Origin: an uncultured Mycoplasmatota bacterium
Lineage (GTDB): Bacteria > Bacillota_I > Bacilli_A > RF39 > UBA660
Length of the DNA stretch: 7,451 nucleotides
Reading direction: 5' to 3'
Assembly (NCBI GenBank): GCA_947296775.1
Contig: CAMYRF010000039.1
Coordinates: 1-7,451 of the forward strand
Positions within the stretch are counted from its first letter, which is position 1, and every line of letters starts with the position of its first letter. Shown here one piece after another: positions 1-6,020 of the stretch. The translations under genes and the position numbers were made by a program. The notes under the pieces were generated by a model. The model did not search any database, was not told the origin of the DNA, and saw only the letters and a program-made list of their open reading frames with translations.

Positions 1-1
1 G

Positions 2-76
2 GATAATGGTAACAACGCTTATGGTAATGGTGGTGAATGCTATTTCAATGGCGGTGGATATTCTTATTGTATGTAA
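2..76 (+). CDS. C-terminal end of a Gly/Asn/Tyr-rich protein (partial)
   Basis: The window opens inside a reading frame that runs 24 codons to a TAA stop at 74-76. The peptide is dominated by Gly, Asn and Tyr and contains two Cys residues (DNGNNAYGNGGECYFNGGG, then YSYCM). A low-complexity Gly-rich tail of this kind is common in surface-exposed or secreted proteins, but too little is visible to assign a family. The frame is supported by the terminator that starts 23 bases after the stop and by the start of a new transcription unit beyond it. The start lies outside the window. Confidence 0.6.
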   Translation, partial: DNGNNAYGNGGECYFNGGGYSYCM

Positions 77-98
77 AATTTCACATAAACCAAATAAT

Positions 99-124
99 AA
101 AATCACTTCAACAGTGATTTTTTC
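99..124 (+). terminator. Rho-independent terminator after the Gly-rich gene
   Basis: A 9-bp stem (AAAATCACT at 99-107 with AGTGATTTT at 113-121) closes a 5-base loop and runs directly into a T tract (118-123). It separates the upstream gene from the parE promoter. Confidence 0.8.
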
Positions 125-155
125 TTTATATATTAACGTTTTTTGACATTTTTGT

Positions 156-184
156 TTGATTTGGTATTTATTTTTTGATACAAT
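156..184 (+). promoter_or_regulatory. Promoter of the parE-parC operon (extended -10)
   Basis: The -35 is TTGATT (156-161). A 17-base spacer follows, then TACAAT (179-184) preceded by TG at 176-177, giving an extended -10 TGATACAAT. The predicted start of transcription is near 191, so the leader would be only about 10 bases and the ribosome site GGTGAT (192-197) would sit almost at the 5' end. An alternative is the perfect -35 TTGACA at 143-148 with TATTTA at 165-170 (16-base spacer), which gives a leader of about 20 bases. The two overlap and either or both could be used. Confidence 0.65.
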
Positions 185-200
185 TAAATACGGTGATAAC

Positions 201-2108
201 ATGGTAAAGTATGATGAAAGCTCAATAAAAATACTAGAAGGACTTGAAGCAGTTAGAAAAAGGCCAGGTATGTATATTGGTTCAACTGACAAAAGAGGTC
301 TTCATCATTTAGTGTGGGAAATTGTTGATAATAGTATTGATGAAGTAATAAATGGTTATGGAAATAAAATAAAAGTTACTATTCATGCCGATAATAGTGT
401 AAGTGTTGAGGATTCTGGTAGGGGTGTTCCTACAGGAATGCATGCGAGTGGGAAATCTACACCTGAAGTAATTTATACTGTTTTACATGCTGGAGGTAAA
501 TTTGAAACTTCTGGTTATAAAGTATCTGGAGGACTACATGGTGTTGGTGGTTCTGTTGTTAATGCGTTATCTAAATGGATGGAAGTTACTATTAAAAGGG
601 ACGGATTAGAACAATATATTAGATTTGAAAACGGTGGACATACAGTAATTCCTTTAAAGAAAATTGGTACAACTAATAGAACAGGTACTAAGGTTCATTT
701 TATGCCTGATGATACTATTTTTTCTACGACTCAATTTTCATTTACAACTATTTGTGAAAGAATGCAGGAAAGTGCTTTTTTACTTAAAAATTTAACTATT
801 GAAGTTGTTGATGAAGCTGATAACAAGCAAGAGATTTATCATTATGAAAAAGGTTTAAATTCTTTTGTAGAATATTTAAATGAAGATAAAAAAGCTTTAC
901 ACAAAGTAGTAGATTTTGATGGAATGAAGGAAGGCATTAATGTTGAAGTTGCTTTCCAATATACTGAAACTTATTCAGATAATATTATTTCGTTTGTTAA
1001 TAATGTTAAAACTGGTGATGGTGGTACTCATGAGGTTGGTTTAAAAACAGCTTTTACGAGAGTATTTAATGAGTATGCTCGTAGTAATGGATTTTTAAAA
1101 CCTAAAGATAAGAATTTAGAAGGACCTGATACTCGTGAGGGTTTAACGGCTATTGTAAGTTTACAAATACCTGAAAAGTTATTACAATTTGAAGGTCAAA
1201 CTAAGGGTAAATTAGGAACTCCTATCGCACGTACTGTTGTTGATAGTATTGTTTCTGAAAAATTACAATTTTTCTTAGAAGAAAATAAAGAGTCAGCTAC
1301 TAAAATTTTAGAAAAAATGGTTAAATCTAAACAAGTTAGGGAAGCGGCTAGAAAAGCTCGTGACGAAGCTCGTAACGGAAAAGGAAAAGGGAAAAAAGAA
1401 AGGTCGCTTAGTGATAAACTTACTCCTGCTCAAAGTAAAAATCCTAAGGTTAATGAATTATTCTTAGTCGAAGGAGATTCAGCTGGTGGTTCTGCTAAAC
1501 AAGGTAGAAATAGAAAGTTCCAAGCTATACTTCCTTTACGTGGTAAGGTTTTAAATACTGAAAAAGCTAAACTTGAAGATATTTTAAAAAATGAAGAAAT
1601 TAATACGATGATTCATACTATTGGTGCGGGTATTGGTAGTGATTTTGATGTTAAAGATTCTAATTATGATAAAGTTATTATCATGACTGATGCCGATGAT
1701 GATGGGGCACATATTCAAATTTTATTATTAACTTTCTTCTATAGATATATGAAACCTTTAATTGAACATGGACATTTATATATTGCAATGCCGCCTTTAT
1801 ATGCTTTAAAGAACGGAAATAAAATTCATGGTTATGCTTGGACTGATAGGGAAGCAGATGAAATTAGAAATAGTACTAAGGTAAAGCTTGAAAAACAAAG
1901 ATATAAAGGTTTAGGTGAAATGAACGCTGAACAATTATGGGAAACAACTATGAATCCTGATACTAGAAATTTAATTAAGGTTAATTTAACTGATGCATCA
2001 CTTGCTGAAAAAAGAGTAAGTGTTCTTATGGGGGATAAGGTTGAACCTCGTAAGGCTTGGATTGAAGAAAATGTTGAATTCACACTTGAAGATAACTTTG
2101 AAATGTAG
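201..2108 (+). CDS. parE: DNA topoisomerase IV subunit B (ParE)
   Basis: This is the ATPase and TOPRIM subunit of topoisomerase IV. It pairs with ParC to pass one duplex through another and unlink daughter chromosomes. The protein has 635 aa, the usual length. The N-terminal GHKL ATPase domain (about 1-220) carries Glu40 and Asn44 in WEIVDNSIDE, Asp71 in EDSGRG, and the Gly-rich GGLHGVGGS lid. The transducer domain includes Lys335 in QTKGKLG. The TOPRIM domain shows Glu424 in LVEGDSAGGS and Asp497/Asp499 in TDADDDG, followed by QRYKGLGEMN (566-575). Stretches such as FQAILPLRGKVLNTEKAKL, FFYRYMKPLIEHG and MGDKVEPRKAWIEENVEF fit Gram-positive ParE better than GyrB, and the parC gene downstream agrees. 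ATG 201 is chosen because it has GGTGAT 4 bases upstream and the protein starts as family members do. An upstream in-frame TTG at 156 lies in the -35 element. First gene of a three-gene operon; its stop is 9 bases from the next start. Confidence 0.97.
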   Translation: MVKYDESSIKILEGLEAVRKRPGMYIGSTDKRGLHHLVWEIVDNSIDEVINGYGNKIKVTIHADNSVSVEDSGRGVPTGMHASGKSTPEVIYTVLHAGGKFETSGYKVSGGLHGVGGSVVNALSKWMEVTIKRDGLEQYIRFENGGHTVIPLKKIGTTNRTGTKVHFMPDDTIFSTTQFSFTTICERMQESAFLLKNLTIEVVDEADNKQEIYHYEKGLNSFVEYLNEDKKALHKVVDFDGMKEGINVEVAFQYTETYSDNIISFVNNVKTGDGGTHEVGLKTAFTRVFNEYARSNGFLKPKDKNLEGPDTREGLTAIVSLQIPEKLLQFEGQTKGKLGTPIARTVVDSIVSEKLQFFLEENKESATKILEKMVKSKQVREAARKARDEARNGKGKGKKERSLSDKLTPAQSKNPKVNELFLVEGDSAGGSAKQGRNRKFQAILPLRGKVLNTEKAKLEDILKNEEINTMIHTIGAGIGSDFDVKDSNYDKVIIMTDADDDGAHIQILLLTFFYRYMKPLIEHGHLYIAMPPLYALKNGNKIHGYAWTDREADEIRNSTKVKLEKQRYKGLGEMNAEQLWETTMNPDTRNLIKVNLTDASLAEKRVSVLMGDKVEPRKAWIEENVEFTLEDNFEM

Positions 2109-2117
2109 GGTGATAAG

Positions 2118-2675
2118 ATGAGTGAAATTGTTAGTACATTTTATAAATTAGAATTAGCAGATTTAGAAAATATAAAATATACAGCTAAGGATATCGCTTT
2201 GTATATTTTGCATGAATGTATTGATAAGCAACATCCTATTTCTAATTGGGTCTTACAATATATGCTGACACTCGTACAAACAAAATCACTTATTCAAAGA
2301 CATGAACCTTTATTTGAGGATGATATATATGTAATGGATATTGGGCCAGGGGTGCCTAATGTATATAGGTTATTTCTTTTATGGGGTGGTCAGAAAATTA
2401 CTTATGTTAAGGATTTGCCGATACAAAATATTACACCTAGTGATATACAATTTATAAATGATGTTATATGCAGTTATTGGGAAAAGTTACCTTGGGAAAT
2501 GTATGATATTATGTTAGGTGAAGATACCGCATATAATATCACTAAAGAGAAATTTGGTGAAAACGCGATCATTTCTTACGATACTTTAAAATTGCAAGAT
2601 AAATTGTTTGAAGTAAAAGAAGATAGAGAAGAACACCTTGATCAAAGTGTAAAAAAACTAATACGAAAGGAGTAA
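2118..2675 (+). CDS. Panacea-domain (DUF4065, SocA-like) protein between parE and parC
   Basis: A 185-aa soluble protein with no signal peptide or membrane segment. Residues about 20-140 have the layout of the Panacea/DUF4065 domain: a first helix TAKDIALYILHEC, an N-W-V-LQYMLTLVQ helix matching the family's L-x-K-LLYFAQG-like helix, EPLFEDDIYVMDIGPGVPNVYR (the family's PLF-x-E, then Y-GPV-x-x-VY; here in pieces EPLFEDD at 63-69 and GPGVPNVYR at 76-84), and a late SYWEKLPWEMYDIML segment. Panacea domains act as antitoxins in many toxin-antitoxin pairs, and SocA of Caulobacter is a protease adaptor for the toxin SocB; some occur in phages. Here no toxin gene adjoins: the neighbours are parE (9-base gap, GGTGAT at 2109-2114) and parC (10-base gap). 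Its codon choice is less biased than that of parE and parC (about half of Ile codons are ATA/ATC; CTG, CTC, GGG and CGA occur), which suggests lower expression or later acquisition. The family call is from motif pattern only. A role in topoisomerase control is inference. Confidence 0.68.
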   Translation: MSEIVSTFYKLELADLENIKYTAKDIALYILHECIDKQHPISNWVLQYMLTLVQTKSLIQRHEPLFEDDIYVMDIGPGVPNVYRLFLLWGGQKITYVKDLPIQNITPSDIQFINDVICSYWEKLPWEMYDIMLGEDTAYNITKEKFGENAIISYDTLKLQDKLFEVKEDREEHLDQSVKKLIRKE

Positions 2676-2688
2676 ATGATCGTATATG
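2666..2688 (+). promoter_or_regulatory. Ribosome-binding site and start choice for parC
   Basis: GAAAGGAG (2665-2672) overlaps the end of the Panacea-like gene and is the only good Shine-Dalgarno match. It is 13 bases from ATG 2686, longer than ideal. A nearer ATG at 2676 is only 3 bases from the site and opens a 5-codon frame that stops at 2691-2693, so it is not the parC start. The long spacing may lower parC initiation or make it depend on translation of the gene before it. Confidence 0.6.
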
Positions 2689-5175
2689 GATAAGAATGAA
2701 GTTTTAAAAAGAGTACATGACTATGCTTTAGAAGATATTATGGGTGATTCTTTTGCGCAGTATGCGAAAACTATTATTCAAGATAGAGCATTACCAGATG
2801 TTAGGGACGGTTTAAAACCTGTTCAAAGAAGAATTTTATATGCAATGTATAAAGATGGTAATACTCATGATAAAGCTACTAAAAAATCAGCTAAGGCTGT
2901 CGGAAATATTATGGGTTTTTATCACCCTCATGGTGATTCTTCTATTTATGATGCTTTAGTTAGAATGAGTCAGTGGTGGAAGAACAATGAATGTTTTGTA
3001 GAAATGCAAGGTAATAATGGTTCTATGGATGGCGATGGCGCTGCGGCTATGCGTTATACTGAAGCTAGACTTACTAAGATTGCTGGAGAGTTATTAAAAG
3101 ATATTAATAAAGATACTGTTTTAATGAGTTTAAACTATGATGATACTTTACTTGAACCGACTGTTTTACCTGCGAAGTTTCCTAATTTACTTGTTAATGG
3201 TTCTACTGGTATTTCGGCTGGTTATGCGACTAATATCCCACCTCATAATTTAGGTGAGGTTATTGATGCGACTATTAAAAGAATTGAAAGTCCTAATTGT
3301 CGTTTAGATACTATTTTAGAAATTATTAAAGGTCCTGATTTTCCTACTGGCGGAATTGCTGAGGGTATTGACGGAATTCGTGAAGCATTTACTAAAGGTA
3401 GAGGTAAAGTTAATGTTAAGTGTAAATACACTATAGAAGGTCCTAAAAATAAAAGACAAATTATTATTACTGAAATTCCTTATGAAGTTAATAAAATGGC
3501 AATGGTTAAGAAAATTGATGACATTCGTATTGATAAGAAAATTGAAGGTATTAGTGAAGTTAGGGATGAAACTGATAGAGAAGGAATCCGTATTGCGATT
3601 GATTTAAAGAAAGATGCGGATGAAGAATTAGTTATTAATTATTTACTTAAGAATACTGATATGATGGTTTCTTATAATTACAATATGGTGGCTATTGTTA
3701 ATCGTAGACCTATGACTTTAGGCATTATGGAAATTTTAGAGGCTTATATAGAACATTTAAGAGATGTTATTACTAGAAGAACAAAGTTTGACTTAAAAAC
3801 TGCTGAAGCTAGAATGCATATTGTTGAAGGTTTAATTAGAGCTTTATCTATTTTAGATGATGTTATTAGAGTTATTAGAGCTTCTAAAAATAAATCTGAT
3901 GCGATTGATAATTTGGTTAAGGAATTTGATTTTACAAAAGAACAAGCAACTGCGATTGTTACTTTACAACTTTATAGATTAACTAATACTGATGTAACTG
4001 AACTTGAAGAAGAGCTTAAAAAACTTGCGAATGAAATTTCTATATATAAGCAAATTTTAGGTAATGAAGAAGCTTTAAAACATGTTATGAAAACTGAACT
4101 TAAGCTTATTAAAAAAGAGTATGCTACTCCTAGAAAAACGGAAATTAAAGATGAAGTTACTGAAATTAAGATTGATACGACTTCCTTAATTCCAAAAGAA
4201 GATTGTATGGTGGTAGTTACTAATGAAGGTTATGTAAAACGTACATCTATGAGAAGTTATGCAGCTAGTGATGAAGAAACTGGTTTAAAAGAAAAAGACT
4301 TTGTAACTGGTTTATATGAATCTAATACAATGGATACTTTATTACTATTTACTAGTAAAGGTAATTTCTTATTTGTACCTGTTTATACAATTCCTGATTT
4401 GAAATGGAAAGATTTAGGTAAACATATTAGTAATATTATTAGTATTAGTTCTGATGAAAATATTATTTCTTCTTATGTTACTAATGATTTTAGTGATAAG
4501 ATTAACTTTATTAGTTTTACTAAAAATGGTATGGTTAAACAGACTAATTTAGCTGATTTAAAAGTTTTACGTTATTCTAAACCTATTACTTTAATGAAGC
4601 TTAAGGGTGATGATGCTGTTGTTAGTACAGAAATTTCTAATAAAGAAATATTTATTACTACTAAAAATGGTTATGGATTAAGATATATGACAGATGAAGT
4701 ACCTTTAACTGGGTTAAGAGGAAGTGGAGTAAAAGCTATTAACTTAAAAGATGATGCGGTTGTTAGTGGACATAGCTTTAATGATGCTCATTATTTAGCG
4801 GTTATTACTGATAAGAATACTGCTAAGAGAATAAAACTTGAAGAATTTGAAATTACTTCTAGAGCTAGAAAAGGTGTACTTGTAGTTAGAGATGTTAAAA
4901 CTAATCCATACCATATAACTAATTCATTTATTATTAAAAATAAAGTGGATTTAGGTTTGGTTACTGATGAAGTTAAATATATGAAAATAACTGAACTTCC
5001 GATTGGTGATCGTTATCAAACGGGAAGTACAATAGTTAAAGAAAATATAGAAAAATCATTTATTAAAGCTAATATAAAAGAACAATGGGAACCAGAAATT
5101 GATGTTTCTTTAGATAAAGTTGATGAACAAATGATGACAATTGATGATTTTCTAGGTGATATTAAAATAGACTAG
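2686..5175 (+). CDS. parC: DNA topoisomerase IV subunit A (ParC)
   Basis: This is the DNA-breakage and rejoining subunit of topoisomerase IV; with ParE it forms the A2B2 decatenase. The 829-aa length is typical. The winged-helix breakage domain begins with DRALPDVRDGLKPVQRRIL (33-51). The quinolone-interaction segment YHPHGDSSIYDALVRMSQ (79-96) keeps the sensitive-type residues Ser85 and acidic Asp89, the positions equal to GyrA Ser83 and Asp87. The catalytic tyrosine is Tyr124 in AAMRYTEARL, next to Arg123. The tower and coiled-coil gate follow to about residue 490, and the C-terminal beta-propeller domain occupies about 500-800, with repeated units such as VVVTNEGYVKRTSM and FISFTKNGMVKQTN. 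QDWK-like and NGSTGISAGYATNIPPHNL stretches fit ParC rather than GyrA. The protein ends TIDDFLGDIKID. These last codons and the stop are repeated, diverged, at 5911-5946. The final codons also form the 5' arm of the operon terminator. Confidence 0.97.
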   Translation: MDKNEVLKRVHDYALEDIMGDSFAQYAKTIIQDRALPDVRDGLKPVQRRILYAMYKDGNTHDKATKKSAKAVGNIMGFYHPHGDSSIYDALVRMSQWWKNNECFVEMQGNNGSMDGDGAAAMRYTEARLTKIAGELLKDINKDTVLMSLNYDDTLLEPTVLPAKFPNLLVNGSTGISAGYATNIPPHNLGEVIDATIKRIESPNCRLDTILEIIKGPDFPTGGIAEGIDGIREAFTKGRGKVNVKCKYTIEGPKNKRQIIITEIPYEVNKMAMVKKIDDIRIDKKIEGISEVRDETDREGIRIAIDLKKDADEELVINYLLKNTDMMVSYNYNMVAIVNRRPMTLGIMEILEAYIEHLRDVITRRTKFDLKTAEARMHIVEGLIRALSILDDVIRVIRASKNKSDAIDNLVKEFDFTKEQATAIVTLQLYRLTNTDVTELEEELKKLANEISIYKQILGNEEALKHVMKTELKLIKKEYATPRKTEIKDEVTEIKIDTTSLIPKEDCMVVVTNEGYVKRTSMRSYAASDEETGLKEKDFVTGLYESNTMDTLLLFTSKGNFLFVPVYTIPDLKWKDLGKHISNIISISSDENIISSYVTNDFSDKINFISFTKNGMVKQTNLADLKVLRYSKPITLMKLKGDDAVVSTEISNKEIFITTKNGYGLRYMTDEVPLTGLRGSGVKAINLKDDAVVSGHSFNDAHYLAVITDKNTAKRIKLEEFEITSRARKGVLVVRDVKTNPYHITNSFIIKNKVDLGLVTDEVKYMKITELPIGDRYQTGSTIVKENIEKSFIKANIKEQWEPEIDVSLDKVDEQMMTIDDFLGDIKID
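5140..5175 (+). repeat. parC 3' tail, copy A of a 36-bp direct repeat
   Basis: The last 11 codons and stop of parC (IDDFLGDIKID, TAG) match 5911-5946 at 30 of 36 bases. Of the six differences, four are synonymous codon changes, one is Ile to Leu, and one is TAG to TAA. Similarity ends abruptly 5' of this point. The two copies are 771 bp apart and bracket the 212-aa gene. Confidence 0.85.
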
Positions 5176-5195
5176 TTTTTTACTAGTCTATTTTG
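5164..5195 (+). terminator. Terminator of the parE-parC operon, overlapping the parC stop
   Basis: AAAATAGACTAG (5164-5175) pairs perfectly over 12 bp with CTAGTCTATTTT (5183-5194), with one more T-A pair possible at the loop. The TATTTTGTTTG tail supplies the T-rich tract. The parC stop TAG (5173-5175) is the top of the 5' arm, so the last four codons of parC are also terminator sequence. Confidence 0.85.
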
Positions 5196-5196
5196 T

Positions 5197-5225
5197 TTGA
5201 CTTTTATTAGCTATGAAGATATAAT
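5197..5225 (+). promoter_or_regulatory. Promoter of the 212-aa gene
   Basis: TTGACT (5197-5202), a 17-base spacer and a perfect TATAAT (5220-5225) form a near-consensus housekeeping promoter. It starts 2 bases after the parC terminator. Transcription should begin near 5232, giving a leader of about 25 bases. Confidence 0.85.
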
Positions 5226-5242
5226 TTAGGAAAGGGGAATAT

Positions 5243-5260
5243 ATGGAGGTTTTGGGATGA
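5243..5260 (+). other. Possible 5-codon leader ORF overlapping the next start
   Basis: ATG 5243 has GGGG (5234-5237) 5 bases upstream and reads MEVLG before TGA at 5258-5260. That stop overlaps the start of the 212-aa gene as ATGA (5257-5260). The GGAGG Shine-Dalgarno of the main gene (5245-5249) lies inside it. This is the geometry of translational coupling, but so short a frame can arise by chance in AT-rich sequence. Confidence 0.25.
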
Positions 5261-5895
5261 ATATATGTACCTGTGATAATTTATTAACATTATTTACTGA
5301 AGAGAATGAACTTTCGGTGATGAGAAGTTTTATAACTGAATTTGAAGAAAGGTGTTATGATTTTTCTTATGCTGATGTTGATTGTATATTTGAAAGATTT
5401 GGCAAGTCATTATTTAGACAAAATATTGATAGTTTTAAAATAGAATTTGTATCTAGTAAAAGATATCAAGATATGTTAAGAGCTTTAAAAATTATTAGTA
5501 ATGAAAATAAATTTGGATTTAATATTGTTGCGAAAGATTTTACATTTAATTTTGATGATGTTAAAGCATTTATAAATGATATTAGTGATGATAAAGGCAA
5601 GTTAATAGAATTAAAAAATGATTTGGAATTGTTAGCAAGTTATGGTTTAAGAATAGTTTCTTATGATGAGAAGTTAATGTCACGTGTTATTTCTACGGGC
5701 CAAAGTTTTGAAGTTTTATCAGATGGTAAATTGGTTTTGTGTACCGATAAGTTAATGCAGTTTGAAGGAGCTAATTATTTATTAACTTTGAGAAATAGAA
5801 AAGACTCTTATCAAAAATTATTAGTGAAAACATTAGATTTTGATAAAACTTTGCTGCAAAGTCAAAGTAAGTGTTTGAAAAGAAGCTGTGAATAA
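5257..5895 (+). CDS. Unrecognised 212-aa protein, single-gene module
   Basis: I do not recognise a family. The protein is soluble-looking, with no signal peptide or membrane helix, and is rich in Asp, Lys, Phe and Leu. The N-terminal half looks helical (acidic LFTEENELSVMRSFITEFEE at 12-31). A central hydrophobic/Phe stretch FGFNIVAKDFTFNFDDVKAF is followed by a helix KGKLIELKNDLELLASYG, and the last third (FEVLSDGKLVLCTDKLMQFE) may be beta-rich. Cysteines cluster at both ends: Cys4/Cys6 (CTC) and Cys206/Cys211 (CLKRSC), plus Cys33, 43 and 162; metal or redox use is only speculation. ATG 5257 is chosen because GGAGG at 5245-5249 is 7 bases away and the promoter is just upstream; the next in-frame ATG is codon 22. 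It has its own promoter and terminator and lies between two parC tail copies, so it was probably added to this locus. It bears no similarity to ParC that I can see. Confidence 0.85.
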   Translation: MNICTCDNLLTLFTEENELSVMRSFITEFEERCYDFSYADVDCIFERFGKSLFRQNIDSFKIEFVSSKRYQDMLRALKIISNENKFGFNIVAKDFTFNFDDVKAFINDISDDKGKLIELKNDLELLASYGLRIVSYDEKLMSRVISTGQSFEVLSDGKLVLCTDKLMQFEGANYLLTLRNRKDSYQKLLVKTLDFDKTLLQSQSKCLKRSCE

Positions 5896-5910
5896 CTTCT
5901 TTTTTCTTTT
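5877..5910 (+). terminator. Terminator of the 212-aa gene
   Basis: AAAAGAAG (5877-5884) pairs with CTTCTTTT (5897-5904) around a 10-base loop that contains the stop codon, and the 3' arm runs into a T-rich tract TTTTCTTTT. It overlaps the end of the coding sequence. Confidence 0.7.
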
Positions 5911-5946
5911 ATTGATGATTTTTTAGGAGATCTTAAGATAGATTAA
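5911..5946 (+). pseudogene. Remnant of a second parC 3' end (11 codons and stop)
   Basis: Bases 5911-5946 read IDDFLGDLKID then TAA, against IDDFLGDIKID then TAG at the end of the intact parC. The match is 30 of 36 bases and four of five codon differences are synonymous, as expected of two homologous parC genes that diverged under selection rather than of a fresh duplication. No parC sequence remains upstream; the preceding 15 bases are the T-rich tail of the 212-aa gene terminator. It lies in the same frame as the 212-aa gene, separated by that gene's TAA, which may be chance. Confidence 0.75.
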
Positions 5947-5957
5947 TTTCTATCTTT
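5935..5957 (+). terminator. Relic parC terminator hairpin (copy B)
   Basis: AAGATAGA (5935-5942) pairs with TCTATCTT (5949-5956) over 8 bp around TTAATT, which holds the remnant's stop codon. It is the counterpart of the hairpin at 5164-5194. The A5166-T5192 pair there is G5937-C5954 here, a base-pair-preserving double change. The T tract after it is short (TTT), so it may terminate weakly. Confidence 0.6.
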
Positions 5958-5969
5958 GCATTAGTCAAG

Positions 5970-5972
5970 TAA
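5970..5972. repeat. Putative 3-bp target duplication (left)
   Basis: TAA directly outside the left tip of the insertion sequence matches TAA at 7358-7360 outside the right tip. Three-bp duplications are usual for the IS3 family. With only 3 bp in AT-rich DNA, the match could be chance. Confidence 0.5.
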
Positions 5973-6004
5973 AAGTAGACAATTTTTCCAAAAAGGAGGG
6001 GGAT
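5973..6004 (+). repeat. Left inverted repeat of the IS, split by 11 bases
   Basis: AAGTAGACAAT (5973-5983) and GGAGGGGGAT (5995-6004) both match the right end exactly, but here they are separated by 11 extra bases (TTTTCCAAAAA), about one helical turn. At the right end the two blocks are contiguous. Confidence 0.8.
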
Positions 6005-6020
6005 TAAGGGATTAATCCTC
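6001..6020 (-). terminator. Hairpin at the end of the transposase genes
   Basis: GGATTAA (6001-6007) and TTAATCC (6012-6018) form a 7-bp stem with a 4-base loop, extendable by a G-U and a G-C pair. Read on the minus strand it overlaps the orfB stop (6012-6014) and is followed by CCCTCCTTTTT, so it could end the transposase message. It could also block read-in from flanking genes. Confidence 0.45.

Noticed and set aside
156..200. In-frame TTG start for parE 15 codons upstream of ATG 201
   Set aside because: It coincides with the -35 TTGATT, has no ribosome site, and the extra residues are absent from ParE proteins. ATG 201 has GGTGAT just upstream.
1832..2083. 83-codon open frame on the minus strand inside parE
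   Set aside because: It is antisense to a strongly conserved ParE coding region, and its Ser/Leu-rich composition is what antisense of this gene would give. No ribosome site supports it.
2676..2693. Five-codon frame (MIVYG) overlapping the parC start
   Set aside because: The Shine-Dalgarno is only 3 bases away, too close for initiation. Probably chance.
3243..3431. 62-codon open frame on the minus strand inside parC
   Set aside because: Antisense shadow of conserved ParC sequence with no promoter or ribosome site.
201..5175. Assignment of the two large genes as gyrB and gyrA
   Set aside because: Signature stretches (FFYRYMKPLIEHG and MGDKVEPRKAWIEENVEF in the B subunit; DGNTHDKATKKSAK and MSQWWKNNE in the A subunit) follow Gram-positive ParE and ParC. 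GyrA also typically ends with a GyrA-box propeller, which I do not see.
5257..5895. 212-aa gene as a degraded parC or transposase fragment
   Set aside because: No stretch resembles ParC, ParE or the IS proteins, the frame is unbroken, and it has its own promoter, ribosome site and terminator.
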